Shown: positions 39,750 through 49,694, counted from the first letter of the stretch. The stretch is DNA of 64,000 nucleotides from Agarivorans aestuarii (GCF_019670125.1 NZ_AP023033.1:2221001-2285000); one strand, 5' to 3'. Numbers and translations: made by a program. The notes: a model not told the origin generated them from the letters alone.

Positions 39750-40817
39750 ATGTCGCGTCAAACCTATCGTGGTCTTGGAATAGTCGCTTTTAGCAGTTTA
39801 CTGCTATTAGGCTGTAACAAAGACCCTGTTGAATCTGTAAAAACCTACCCCAGACCTGTAAAAGTAGAACTGGTCGAAATCGGAGACGGAACACGAATTA
39901 GAACCCTGCCAGGAGAAACCTTTGCATCTGACACTGCCATTCTTTCTTTCCAAGTTGCAGGGCGCTTAGACGAGATCTTGGTTAAACCGGGTGACGCTGT
40001 GGTGGCAGGTCAGCCCCTTGCTAACTTAGACCCTGCAATGTACAACCAAGAGCTAGAGGTAGCCGAAGCCAACTACTACTTAGCCAAAGTACTTTTTGAC
40101 CGAGCTACTCAGTTGGTAGACCGAGGCGTTATCTCTAGAAGCGATTATGACCGCTCCAAAAGCCAATTTTCGATTAGCCAAGCGGCCTTAGATAAGGCAA
40201 AAGTTAACTTAAGTTATACCAAACTCTTAGCTCCATACGATGGTTTAATCGCTAGCAAATATGCAGACCAATACGAATATGTATATCAGAAACAGCAAGT
40301 ACTTAGCTTGCAAACAGAATCAAGCGTAGATGTGAATTTTCAGCTGCCAGAGCGTCTCATCGGTATTTTCCAAGCTTCTCGAATTAATGGCGATGCAGCT
40401 CCAAACTTAAGGGTGCAATTTCAAGGGCGTGAGCAATGGTATGATGCCTCGCTAAAAGAGCTGAGCACTGTTGCCGACCCCTCTACAGCCAGCTATACCA
40501 TTGTGCTTAGTCTACCTATACCAGATGAGCTAAATATCTTTCCGGGTATGGCTACCCAAGTTCAAATTGAGTCAACTACCCAAAGTTCAAGTTCTAGCGT
40601 AAAAGCTCCTTTAGGAAGTGTCGTTAATGAGGATAATCAAGATTTTGTATTTGTTTGGGATCCTAATTCAAACAAAGTCATCAAAACCAAAATTGAGCTT
40701 GCTAATGGCATGATTACCTCGGGGCTAATCGATGGAGATTGGTTAGTGATAGCTGGCGCTACCGAACTCAACGATGGTCAAGCCGCTGTTAAATGGGTTA
40801 AGGAGAGAGGATTATAA
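39750..40817 (+). CDS. RND efflux periplasmic adaptor lipoprotein, first of two
   Basis: A 355-residue membrane fusion protein. The lipoprotein signal ends SSLLLLGC, with Asn-Lys after the acylated Cys. The order lipoyl half (FQVAGRLDEILVKPGDAVVAG), short hairpin (GVISRSDYDRSKSQ), second lipoyl half (NLSYTKLLAPYDGLIA) and beta-barrel is standard. It begins the operon adaptor-adaptor-pump and overlaps the next gene by one base (TAATG). GGATCC directly before the start contains a GGAT ribosome site. Confidence 0.92.
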   Translation: MSRQTYRGLGIVAFSSLLLLGCNKDPVESVKTYPRPVKVELVEIGDGTRIRTLPGETFASDTAILSFQVAGRLDEILVKPGDAVVAGQPLANLDPAMYNQELEVAEANYYLAKVLFDRATQLVDRGVISRSDYDRSKSQFSISQAALDKAKVNLSYTKLLAPYDGLIASKYADQYEYVYQKQQVLSLQTESSVDVNFQLPERLIGIFQASRINGDAAPNLRVQFQGREQWYDASLKELSTVADPSTASYTIVLSLPIPDELNIFPGMATQVQIESTTQSSSSSVKAPLGSVVNEDNQDFVFVWDPNSNKVIKTKIELANGMITSGLIDGDWLVIAGATELNDGQAAVKWVKERGL

Positions 40818-41902
40818 TGATGCCTTTTAAACAAATACTAATAAGCTCGGTGATGCTCTCTTTGCTAGCTGCTTGTGGTAAAGAGTCAAACATCGTAGAG
40901 CAACAGCAAGTTGTAGAAGTGTATAACTTACCAGAAACCAGTAACACAGTAGACCGTGACTTCAACGGTATTGCTCGAGCGCACGACTTAGCCGATTTGT
41001 CTTTTAGAGTAGACGGTGAAATTCGCCAAATATTGGTGAATAAAGGCCAAAAAGTAAATAAAGGCGATTTGTTAGCTGAACTTGACAAAAGAGATTATCA
41101 AATTGTCGTTAACGATCGTGAAGCGCGCTTAACCTTAACCAAACAGCAATTTGAACGAGCCAAAGCCTTACTTGATCAAAAGCTTCTGTCGCAAAGCGAA
41201 TACGACAAAATGCGTGCAGAGTATTTAGTTGCATCGGCTGAATATAAAAAAGCCCTACTAATGTTGAAATACACTGAACTACGCGCCCCCTTTGAGGGAA
41301 TTGTAGGTGATGTATTTGCCGACCCATTTGTAAATGTACAACCTGGATCTGCGGTTCTAAGCATGCACAAGGTGGACTTTGTTGAAGTGGATGTACAGTT
41401 ACCCGATATGATTATCGCGGTGGCCAAATTAGGCAAAGACCGAATTAACCGCATGGAAATAGACGTAAATTTTGAAGCCTTTCCAGATCGCACATTTCGC
41501 GGCATACCTTATGAGCTTAACCTTGAAAAAGACCAATCTACCCGAAGTTATATCGCGACCATATTGGTACCTTTCGACAAGAAATTTGCGGTGTTAGAAG
41601 GCATGCAAGCTAAGGTGTCAATTGACCTATCTGATGTGACCTACACCTATAGTCGCGACTTCCTGGTGCCTGTAGCCGCGGTTGTAATGCCGGACGGTTT
41701 AAATATAAGCCAGCAGCGGCCGGTTGTTTGGCGTTATAAAGACGATGCCACTGTAGAAAAGCAGGAAGTAACAATTGGTACACTTTCTGGCGACTTTATC
41801 GAAATCAATCAGGGTTTAAATGACGGAGACGTGATTGTATCTGTTGGTGCGAATCGTTTAGTTGATGGTCAATCGGTGGTTTTAAAGAAGGATAAGCAAT
41901 GA
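40817..41902 (+). CDS. RND efflux periplasmic adaptor lipoprotein, second of two
   Basis: A 361-residue membrane fusion protein with lipobox SLLAAC near residue 20. Lipoyl and hairpin segments read DLSFRVDGEIRQILVNKGQKVNKG, LLSQSEYDKMRAE and MLKYTELRAPFEGIVG (each as an outline). A purine-rich GGAGAGAGG stretch ends six bases before the ATG; a second ATG follows directly. It overlaps the pump gene by four bases (ATGA). Sequence differs clearly from the preceding adaptor, so the two are not a recent duplicate and may form a mixed adaptor ring. Confidence 0.92.
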   Translation: MMPFKQILISSVMLSLLAACGKESNIVEQQQVVEVYNLPETSNTVDRDFNGIARAHDLADLSFRVDGEIRQILVNKGQKVNKGDLLAELDKRDYQIVVNDREARLTLTKQQFERAKALLDQKLLSQSEYDKMRAEYLVASAEYKKALLMLKYTELRAPFEGIVGDVFADPFVNVQPGSAVLSMHKVDFVEVDVQLPDMIIAVAKLGKDRINRMEIDVNFEAFPDRTFRGIPYELNLEKDQSTRSYIATILVPFDKKFAVLEGMQAKVSIDLSDVTYTYSRDFLVPVAAVVMPDGLNISQQRPVVWRYKDDATVEKQEVTIGTLSGDFIEINQGLNDGDVIVSVGANRLVDGQSVVLKKDKQ

Positions 41903-44900
41903 GCATTGCAGGATATTTTGTAAAAAATTCAATCATTAGTTGGATGTTTACCCTGATCTTGTTGATTGGCGGAATCCTATCATTTAGCGGATTGGGACAA
42001 CTAGAAGATCCCCCATTTACTATTAAAGATGCTGTGGTTGTTACCATGTACCCAGGAGCCACCTCTACCGAAGTAGAAGAAGAGGTGACTTACCCAGTAG
42101 AGAAAGCGCTTCAAGCGCTTCCTTATGTTGATGATATTGTCTCTCTGAGTACTCCGGGTATGTCTCAGATTACGGTTACCATGAAAAACATTTATGGTCC
42201 CGATGAACTACCGCAAATATGGGATGAACTTCGTCGAAAAGTAGGGGACATGACATCGCAATTACCGCCTGGCGTATCAACTCCCTTGGTTAACGATGAT
42301 TTTGGTGACGTATACGGCATCATGTATATGGTATCTGGTGAAAACTACGACTACAAAGACTTACAAGATTACGTTGACTATGTAAGACGAGAAATTGAGT
42401 TGGTGCCAGGAGTCGGTAAAGTAACGCTTGCTGGTGCGCAAACTGAACAAGTTTTTATAGAAATTTCGATTCAGAAACTAGCAACCTTTAACCTCGATCC
42501 GGCTTTAATAACCAGTTTGCTCAATTCTCAAAATATGGTGACTTCTGCTGGTAACATCCAGATTGCTGGGGACCAATTAACTATCCGCCCAACCGGTGCA
42601 TTTAAATCTGTTGCTGAGTTAGGTGATTTAATCATCCCTGGCACAACAGGCGACAAACTAATTTACCTAAAAGACGTTGCTACTATCTCTAGAGGATATG
42701 AGGAAATCCCGAGTAACTTGGTTAGCTTTAATCAAAACCAAGCCATTAATATTGGTGTTTCATTTACTAGCGGGGTAAATGTGGTTGAGGTGGGCAAAGC
42801 AATAGAACAACGTTTACAGGAAATTGATTACGCCAGACCCGCTGGCATGACTATCGATTCGATGTACAACCAGCCTCAGGAAGTTGACAAGTCGGTAAGT
42901 TCTTTTGTGTGGAACTTAATCATGGCTGTGGTGATTGTAATTGTAGTTCTGCTGATATTTATGGGGCTTAAAAGCGGCATACTCATTGGCTTGATACTAT
43001 TCCTAACCTGTTTAGGCACCTTCATTTTAATGAAGCAGGCGGAGATTGAACTGCAGCGAATCTCTCTAGGCGCGCTTATCATCGCCTTAGGTATGCTTGT
43101 TGATAACGCCATTGTGGTGGTTGAAGGGATATTAATGGGCCGCAAAAAAGGCCTAAGTACCTTGGAGTCTGCCCAAGAAATTGTTGGGCAAACCATGTGG
43201 CCGTTACTTGGCGCAACCGTAATTGCTATTACTGCGTTTGCTCCAATTGGATTGTCTCCCGATTCTACCGGTGAGTTTGCTGGCTCACTGTTTTGGGTAT
43301 TGTTGTTTTCACTGTTTTTGTCTTGGATTACAGCAATCACCATTACTCCGTTTTTTGCTCAATTATTTTTTGGCAAAGAGGGCGAAAAACAAGTTGAAGG
43401 TGAAGACAACGACCCATATAAAGGCGCATTCTTTAATGCTTACAAAGCCCTATTAGACTTCTGTTTGCGCTTTAAATGGCCAACAGTGATTGTGGTAGTG
43501 GCTTTGTTTGCTTTATCTGTTGTGGGTTTTGGTTACGTAAAACAATCATTTTTCCCACCATCTTCTACGCCTATTTTCTTGGTTGATGTTTGGATGCCAG
43601 AAGGTACTGACATTCGCGAAACTCAGAAATCGGTACAAGAAATGGAAAACATGGCGCGTGAAACAGACGCTGTAACTTTTGTGTCTTCGTCAGTAGGCAA
43701 GGGTTTCCAACGCTTTATGTTAACCTATTCACCAGAGAAAAGTTATGGAGCTTATGCCCAAATAGCAGTGAGAACCACCGATGCCGAGACCTCAGAAGCT
43801 GCGATGTCTTCGCTGCGTAAAGGTGTAGAGCAAGGCTTTCCTCAAGCTCAGTTTAAGTTTAAGAAACTAGAAATTGGGCCTTCGACTGACGCCAAAATTG
43901 AGGCGAGAATTCAAGGCGCAGATCCCGATGTACTGCGCGCTATTGCTGCCGACATTCAAAAAATATTTAACAATACTCCTGGTACTGTTAATGTGCGCCA
44001 CGACTGGCGTGACCGCGTTAAATACATTGAACCTAACTTTAATGAAACTCAAGCTCGACGCCTTGGCATTAATAAAGCAGACATAGACCAAACTCTTGAA
44101 TTTGCCTTCGCCGGTTTAAGTTTGGGTTTGTATCGAGAAGGAACTACGCTACTGCCTATAGTTGGTCGTTTGCCTGAGCAAGAGCGTATTGATATCGATT
44201 CTTTAGAAAGCTTGCGCATTTGGAGCCCGAGTTTAAAAAGCTATATTCCAATTCAACAAGTGGTAAATGGTTTCAGTGTTAAGTTCGAAGATCCGATTAT
44301 TCAACGACGCGACAAAAAGCGTACCCTAACGGTATTTGCCGATGCGGATTTTGAAAACGATATATTACCAGCAGAGTTGTTCGCCAAAGTTAAACCACAA
44401 GTTGAGGCTCTGGAACTTCCATCTGGTTATGAGTTGCAATGGGGCGGTGAATACGAGTCGTCAGGTGATGCTCAAGAAGCATTGTTTGCATCATTGCCTA
44501 TGGGTTACTTAATCATGTTTTTGATTACAGTATTCTTGTTTAACTCAGTTAAAAAGCCCTTGGTTATTTGGTGCTGTGTGCCTTTAGCTATGATAGGTAT
44601 TACTTCTGGATTGTTGTTCCTAGGCAAACCCTTTGGTTTTATGGCTTTATTAGGAATGCTGAGTTTATCGGGCATGCTGCTTAAAAACGGTATTGTATTA
44701 CTCGATCAAATCAGTGCTGATATAGCAGCCGGTAAAGAGGTCTACCAAGCGGTATTTGATTCTACCGTTAGTCGTGTTAGACCAGTTTGTATGGCAGCTG
44801 TAACTACCATTTTAGGCGTAGCTCCATTGATCTCGGATGTGTTCTTCGAGTCTATGGCTGCGGTGGTGATGTTTGGTTTAGGTGTAGCAACCGTGCTTAC

Positions 44901-44970
44901 TTTGCTAATCGTTCCGGTATTGTACGTTATCTTCTTTAACGTGAAGTATCGAGACTATAAAGAGTTTTAA
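41899..44970 (+). CDS. RND efflux permease with Asp-Asn proton relay
   Basis: A 1023-residue RND pump with 12 membrane spans. The N terminus SIAGYFVKNSIISWMF is of the type found in pumps with two adaptors, such as the Vibrio VexIJK/VmeGHI group as I recall it. The proton-relay motif reads LVDNAIVVVEG (D402, N403), so the second Asp of the AcrB pair is Asn. The substrate is unknown. The gene is translationally coupled to the second adaptor and ends at a strong hairpin. No outer membrane channel gene is present. Confidence 0.93.
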   Translation: MSIAGYFVKNSIISWMFTLILLIGGILSFSGLGQLEDPPFTIKDAVVVTMYPGATSTEVEEEVTYPVEKALQALPYVDDIVSLSTPGMSQITVTMKNIYGPDELPQIWDELRRKVGDMTSQLPPGVSTPLVNDDFGDVYGIMYMVSGENYDYKDLQDYVDYVRREIELVPGVGKVTLAGAQTEQVFIEISIQKLATFNLDPALITSLLNSQNMVTSAGNIQIAGDQLTIRPTGAFKSVAELGDLIIPGTTGDKLIYLKDVATISRGYEEIPSNLVSFNQNQAINIGVSFTSGVNVVEVGKAIEQRLQEIDYARPAGMTIDSMYNQPQEVDKSVSSFVWNLIMAVVIVIVVLLIFMGLKSGILIGLILFLTCLGTFILMKQAEIELQRISLGALIIALGMLVDNAIVVVEGILMGRKKGLSTLESAQEIVGQTMWPLLGATVIAITAFAPIGLSPDSTGEFAGSLFWVLLFSLFLSWITAITITPFFAQLFFGKEGEKQVEGEDNDPYKGAFFNAYKALLDFCLRFKWPTVIVVVALFALSVVGFGYVKQSFFPPSSTPIFLVDVWMPEGTDIRETQKSVQEMENMARETDAVTFVSSSVGKGFQRFMLTYSPEKSYGAYAQIAVRTTDAETSEAAMSSLRKGVEQGFPQAQFKFKKLEIGPSTDAKIEARIQGADPDVLRAIAADIQKIFNNTPGTVNVRHDWRDRVKYIEPNFNETQARRLGINKADIDQTLEFAFAGLSLGLYREGTTLLPIVGRLPEQERIDIDSLESLRIWSPSLKSYIPIQQVVNGFSVKFEDPIIQRRDKKRTLTVFADADFENDILPAELFAKVKPQVEALELPSGYELQWGGEYESSGDAQEALFASLPMGYLIMFLITVFLFNSVKKPLVIWCCVPLAMIGITSGLLFLGKPFGFMALLGMLSLSGMLLKNGIVLLDQISADIAAGKEVYQAVFDSTVSRVRPVCMAAVTTILGVAPLISDVFFESMAAVVMFGLGVATVLTLLIVPVLYVIFFNVKYRDYKEF

Positions 44971-44991
44971 AGCAATTAGATGTAACATAAT

Positions 44992-45019
44992 AAAGAGTTG
45001 CCTTGGCAACTCTTTTTTT
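44992..45019. terminator. Bidirectional terminator between RND operon and XRE gene
   Basis: AAAGAGTTGCC pairs with GGCAACTCTTT around a two-base loop and is followed by a T-run. It just touches the stop codon region of the convergent XRE gene. Confidence 0.9.
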
Positions 45020-45437
45020 AACCGCACAATCCCATCACATATCTAACAAAGGGTTTTGCTTCTTCTAAATCAAAGTAACCATCTTTTTTGCGTGTTGTCC
45101 TTAGGTATTGATAAGTGGCAACAATCACCTTCATTACTTTTTCATTTTCTACACTTAAATCGTGTTGCTCTGCTGCCGCTAAAGTAAGTTCAACGGCTTT
45201 TTCAAGGGCTTCCATGTCAACCACTTCTGCTTTTCGGTATTGATAGCCTTCACCGGTAGCTAACCATTCTAGTGAACAGTTGGCTTTTTGCGCTATTTGA
45301 TTAGCTTTAGACAAACTTGGCTCTGAGCCTTTTAGATACTTCCTGATTAAACTTTCGTTCAGCTCTACTTTTCGGGCAAAGCCACTAACACTTTGTTCAC
45401 CCATTAATTCTTTTAGGCGGTTGGAGAAATCGTTCAA
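45018..45437 (-). CDS. XRE-family (CI-like) transcriptional regulator
   Basis: A small DNA-binding protein with an N-terminal helix-turn-helix (FSNRLKELMGEQSVSGFARKVELNESLIRKYLKG in outline, then LEWLATGEGY) and a C-terminal helical region of about 75 residues with no peptidase motif. The frame is open from a TTG at 45464 (148 residues), but the TTG at 45437 (139 residues) has AAGGG seven bases upstream and places the palindrome at 45456-45471 outside the coding region, so I prefer it. Targets are unknown; autoregulation through that palindrome is plausible. It stands alone between the RND operon and an SDR gene, with no phage genes. Confidence 0.78.
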   Translation of the reverse strand: MNDFSNRLKELMGEQSVSGFARKVELNESLIRKYLKGSEPSLSKANQIAQKANCSLEWLATGEGYQYRKAEVVDMEALEKAVELTLAAAEQHDLSVENEKVMKVIVATYQYLRTTRKKDGYFDLEEAKPFVRYVMGLCG

Positions 45438-45455
45438 TCGAATACCCTTGCTTGC

Positions 45456-45471
45456 TCGTACCAAAGTACGA
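45456..45471. promoter_or_regulatory. Palindrome at the XRE gene start (candidate operator)
   Basis: TCGTAC and GTACGA arms around CAAA form a perfect 16-bp dyad, 19 bp upstream of the preferred XRE start and 81 bp before the divergent SDR gene. Position and symmetry suit a dimeric repressor; no second copy was seen in the window. Confidence 0.5.
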
Positions 45472-45551
45472 CAAAATTAGCACTATAGTATTGATTGTGT
45501 CCAGCAAACTTGCAGAATACTCACTTCAATTAGTCGAATTAAGGTAAGTAA

Positions 45552-46256
45552 ATGGAAAGCGTGAATGGCAAGGCCGCTATAGTAACAGGTGGTGGCAGTG
45601 GTATCGGTTTGGCAATTGCTAAAGCCTTAGCTGAGCAGGGCGCTAGAGTTGTTATTAGCTCTAGAGACTTAGCAAAACTAGAGCATACAGCTAGCCAGCT
45701 ACAAAAAGAATTTGGCATTAGGGTAGATTGCTATGCTGCTGATATCCGCATCAAACAACAAGTACAGGCGCTAAAAGACTTCGTAATAGCTCAGTTTGGC
45801 CGTGTAGATATATTGGTAAACAATAGTGGACTAGGTGTTGGCGAAACTATTGAACACTGTAGTGAAGAAGACTGGGACCTGGTTGTAAACACCTGTACCA
45901 AAGGCACCTTTTTGATGAGCCAAGCAGTATTGCCAAGCATGAAATCTAATCAAGGTGGCTTTATCCTTAATATTGCTTCGCAAGCAGCTAAAAATGGCTA
46001 TGCCAACGCTGGACCATATTGTGCCGCTAAATTTGCGGTACTCGGCCTCGCAGCAGCATTACAAGAAGAAGTAAGAGAGTACGGCATCAGAGTACATAGT
46101 TTGTGTCCAGGCTTGGTACAGGTACCCGCACCAACGTGTGCATCCGATATAAAGCCAGGTTGGCTGCAAGTGAGTGATCTAGCTGAGGCAGCAATGTTTG
46201 TGCTTAAACAACCAGCAAGAGTTCAATTAGAAAATATTGGCTTGTATGGATTTTAG
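45552..46256 (+). CDS. Short-chain dehydrogenase/reductase
   Basis: A 234-residue classical SDR. The NAD(P) loop is TGGGSGIG (residues 12-19) and LVNNSGLG replaces the usual NNAG. The catalytic triad is S143, Y156 and K160 (YCAAK). An Arg after the first beta-strand region (SSRDL) points to NADPH. The substrate is unknown. It lies divergent from the XRE gene and runs into the tRNA array, which is on the other strand. AAGG precedes the ATG by several bases. Confidence 0.88.
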   Translation: MESVNGKAAIVTGGGSGIGLAIAKALAEQGARVVISSRDLAKLEHTASQLQKEFGIRVDCYAADIRIKQQVQALKDFVIAQFGRVDILVNNSGLGVGETIEHCSEEDWDLVVNTCTKGTFLMSQAVLPSMKSNQGGFILNIASQAAKNGYANAGPYCAAKFAVLGLAAALQEEVREYGIRVHSLCPGLVQVPAPTCASDIKPGWLQVSDLAEAAMFVLKQPARVQLENIGLYGF

Positions 46257-46316
46257 TTAGGAGTGGCAGCTGTTTAAGCGGCTGCTAGCTTGAACAGAAT
46301 AGAGAAGAGTAAGAAT

Positions 46317-46393
<77 letters not shown>

Positions 46394-46476
46394 TCCGGTC
46401 TTAACTGAATAAGTTAAGTGATTTGAATAGTTACTTGGCTTAGCTATTCGAACTAAGCAATTCTTAAATAAAGAAT

Positions 46477-46553
<77 letters not shown>

Positions 46554-46636
46554 TCCGGTCTTAACTGAATAAGTTAAGTGATTTGAATAGTTACTTGGCT
46601 TAGCTATTCGAACTAAGCAATTCTTATATAAAGAAT

Positions 46637-46713
<77 letters not shown>

Positions 46714-46796
46714 TCCGGTCTTAACTGAATAAGTTAAGTGATTTGAATAGTTACTTGGCTTAGCTATTCGAACTAAGCAATTCTTAAATAAAGAAT

Positions 46797-46873
<77 letters not shown>

Positions 46874-46956
46874 TCCGGTCTTAACTGAATAAGTTAAGTG
46901 ATTTGAATAGTTACTTGGCTTAGCTATTCGAACTAAGCAATTCTTAAATAAAGAAT

Positions 46957-47033
<77 letters not shown>

Positions 47034-47116
47034 TCCGGTCTTAACTGAATAAGTTAAGTGATTTGAATAGTTACTTGGCTTAGCTATTCGAACTAAGCAA
47101 TTCTTATATAAAGAAT

Positions 47117-47193
<77 letters not shown>

Positions 47194-47211
47194 TCCGTTA
47201 TTGCGGAGCGC

Positions 47212-47240
47212 ATAGTACGCAGAGAGTAGTGATAATACAA
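47212..47240 (-). promoter_or_regulatory. Sigma-70 promoter of the tRNA-fMet array with GC-rich discriminator
   Basis: On the minus strand TTGTAT (47240-47235) and TACTAT (47217-47212) are separated by exactly 17 bases. The -10 is followed by GCGCTCCGC, a GC-rich discriminator as in stable RNA promoters under ppGpp control. An AT-rich stretch upstream (47241-47260) could act as an UP element. Confidence 0.8.
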
Positions 47241-47353
47241 GAGATTATTTGTAATAATCCCTCAAGTGCCGATTATTTATCCGAATGAGGCTTTTACTAC
47301 TGATCCTTAGCAAAACAGGTATAATCCACGGGTTAAATAAATAGAGTATCGTA

Positions 47354-49450
47354 ATGGCAGATTTTTTCGCTTCGACCGCTAAAGGTTTAGAAAGCTTATG
47401 TTTAGATGAATTAAAGGCCTTAGGTGCACATGAGTGCAAACAAACAGTTGCCGGTGTAAGTTTCACCTGTGATTGGCCAACGGCTTATAAGATTTGTATG
47501 TGGTCACGCGTTGCATCGCGTATTTTGTTACGTTTGGTTGAAACACAAGCTGACAACGTAGATGAACTCTACCAAGCCGCATATTCGATACCTTGGAATA
47601 AGTATTTCAACGTCGATCAAACTTTTTCAGTGCATTGTAGCGGAACCAACCACTATATCGACAATAGTCAATTTGGCGCGTTAAAAGTAAAAGACGCTAT
47701 AGTTGATCAGTTTAATAAAACAGAGGGCTCTCGTCCTAACGTTGCTAAAACTGATGAAGATGCACGGGTTGTGGTGCGCTTGGCTAGCAAGTATTTAGCT
47801 ATTTCCATCGATTTATCTGGCGCATCTTTACATCGCCGAGGTTATAGAACAGAACAAGGCGAAGCGCCTGTGCGAGAAAACTTAGCTTCAGCTTTAGTGA
47901 CCAGAAGTAATTGGCGAGAAAAGTACCTTATCGACCCTATGTGTGGTTCGGGCACTATTCTTATAGAAGCAGCGATGCAAGCAGCTGATATTGCGCCAGG
48001 CCTTAATCGTAGTTTTGGTTTTGAACGTTTAAGCAATTTCGCAAAATTTGCTTGGCGAGATATTCAGGCTGATGCAAATACTCGAGCAGAAACAGGCTTG
48101 GCAAATTGTAAGCAGCGTTTGATTGGCTACGATATTGACAAGCGCATGGTAGCAGTAGCTAAAGCTAACATTGAACGCGCAGGCTTAAGCGATATTATCT
48201 CTGTTCATGTTCATGATGCTGCAAATTTACCGGCCGCACCTAGTGAACCAGGGCTTATTTTGTCTAACCCTCCTTATGGCGAGCGATTAGGTGAACTAAC
48301 TAAACTCATCGGCTTATTCTTATCCTTTGGTGCTAGCGTACGCGAAAACTATCCTGGCTGGCGCTTGTCGCTGTTTACTGCTGCTCCAGAGTTATTAGAC
48401 TATCTGCGCTTACGCAGTGACAAGCAGTATAAGTTCCTGAATGGTGCACTTAATTGTGTGCTCAAAATCTACCAAATTGGTGAAGGTGGGCAGGGTACCC
48501 AGCGTAAGTATGCTGAAGACTTTGTAAATCGTTTATTAAAGAATAAGAAAAAGCTGCAAAAATGGATTAAACGCGACAACATCACTTGTTACCGCTTATA
48601 TGATGCAGACTTACCCGAATACAATGTTGCTGTAGATTGCTACGACGACTACGTTATCGTTCAAGAATACCGCGCCCCTAAGAGTATTGAGCCTGCCAAA
48701 GCGCGTCGTCGCTTAATGGATCTACTCACCGGACTATTGCAAAGTGATTTGGTTGCTAACGACAAGCTAGTCATTAAGCAGCGTGCTCAACAAAAAGGGC
48801 GTCAACAATACGAACGTAATAGCGACGAAAAAGAGCGCTTTGCTGTTCAAGAGTATGGGGCCAAGTTTTACGTTAACCTCACTGATTATCTCGATACAGG
48901 GCTGTTTCTAGACCATCGCAACATGCGTCACTATATTCAGCAGAATAGTCACGATAAAAAAATACTTAACCTTTTTGCTTATACGGGGTCTGCGTCGGTG
49001 CATGCTGCACTAGGTGGAGCGTCAAAAGTGACCACGGTAGATATGTCTAATACCTATCTAAACTGGGCAAAAGACAACTTTAGATTAAACCAGCTCCCTA
49101 TAAGTAAACATGAGTTTATCCGAGCCGATTGTATGGCTTGGTTAAAAACTCAGATATCACAACGCTGGGACCTTATCTTTCTTGATCCACCTACTTTTTC
49201 TAACTCGAAAAAAATGGATGAAGTATTTGATATTCAAAAAGATCATGTTGATTTGTTAAGCTCAGTTTCACGTTTGCTCAATCCTGGCGGTCAGTTGATT
49301 TTCTCAAACAACAAACGCCAATTTAAAATGGATATTGAAGCACTCGATAAACTGGGACTTAAAGTAAAAAATATTTCAAGTCAGTCCTTATCTCCTGACT
49401 TTGAGCGTAACAAACAAATTCATAATTGTTGGATGATACACAAGGATTAG
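47354..49450 (+). CDS. rlmL: 23S rRNA (guanine-N2/N7) methyltransferase RlmKL
   Basis: A 698-residue fused methyltransferase. An N-terminal THUMP domain and the RlmL Rossmann domain (PMCGSGTILIEAA, then LSNPPYGERLGE, the NPPY catalytic motif) make m2G2445; the C-terminal RlmK part (LNLFAYTGSASVHAA, then LIFLDPPTFSNS) makes m7G2069 of 23S rRNA. Length agrees with E. coli RlmKL (702). It starts ATG and leads the cluster rlmKL, glutaredoxin-like gene, uup, DUF3466 gene, the order partly shared with E. coli (rlmL-uup). Confidence 0.96.
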   Translation: MADFFASTAKGLESLCLDELKALGAHECKQTVAGVSFTCDWPTAYKICMWSRVASRILLRLVETQADNVDELYQAAYSIPWNKYFNVDQTFSVHCSGTNHYIDNSQFGALKVKDAIVDQFNKTEGSRPNVAKTDEDARVVVRLASKYLAISIDLSGASLHRRGYRTEQGEAPVRENLASALVTRSNWREKYLIDPMCGSGTILIEAAMQAADIAPGLNRSFGFERLSNFAKFAWRDIQADANTRAETGLANCKQRLIGYDIDKRMVAVAKANIERAGLSDIISVHVHDAANLPAAPSEPGLILSNPPYGERLGELTKLIGLFLSFGASVRENYPGWRLSLFTAAPELLDYLRLRSDKQYKFLNGALNCVLKIYQIGEGGQGTQRKYAEDFVNRLLKNKKKLQKWIKRDNITCYRLYDADLPEYNVAVDCYDDYVIVQEYRAPKSIEPAKARRRLMDLLTGLLQSDLVANDKLVIKQRAQQKGRQQYERNSDEKERFAVQEYGAKFYVNLTDYLDTGLFLDHRNMRHYIQQNSHDKKILNLFAYTGSASVHAALGGASKVTTVDMSNTYLNWAKDNFRLNQLPISKHEFIRADCMAWLKTQISQRWDLIFLDPPTFSNSKKMDEVFDIQKDHVDLLSSVSRLLNPGGQLIFSNNKRQFKMDIEALDKLGLKVKNISSQSLSPDFERNKQIHNCWMIHKD

Positions 49451-49454
49451 TGGT

Positions 49455-49694
49455 ATGACTTGGGTTTTATATAGTACTGATGGTTGTCACCTTTGCGAAG
49501 ATGCTCGCGCGTTGATTTTAGCTAATCCCAATATTCATGAGCTAAAAGAGCAAGATATAATTGAAGATGAGTCTTTGGTTGAACAATACCGTTACAGTAT
49601 CCCTGTGTTGTGCCATGAACCCAGCCAACAAAGAATTAACTGGCCCTTTGATGCTAGCCAGTTAGAACAATTTATAGAGAGTTGTACGTGTTAG
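49455..49694 (+). CDS. Glutaredoxin-like protein (DUF836 type)
   Basis: A 79-residue protein with a CxxC motif (C11-H-L-C14) in a TDGCHLCEDA context, then YRYSIPVLC with the cis-proline region and a final DASQLEQFIESC. This fits the small glutaredoxin-like DUF836 family. Likely a thiol-disulfide protein with unknown partner. It lies 4 bp after rlmKL and overlaps the uup start by 7 bp. Confidence 0.85.
   Translation: MTWVLYSTDGCHLCEDARALILANPNIHELKEQDIIEDESLVEQYRYSIPVLCHEPSQQRINWPFDASQLEQFIESCTC

Noticed and set aside
45018-46256. XRE repressor plus SDR gene beside tRNA genes as a possible integrated element
   Set aside because: No integrase, no att-like duplication of a tRNA end, and no other phage or plasmid genes nearby.
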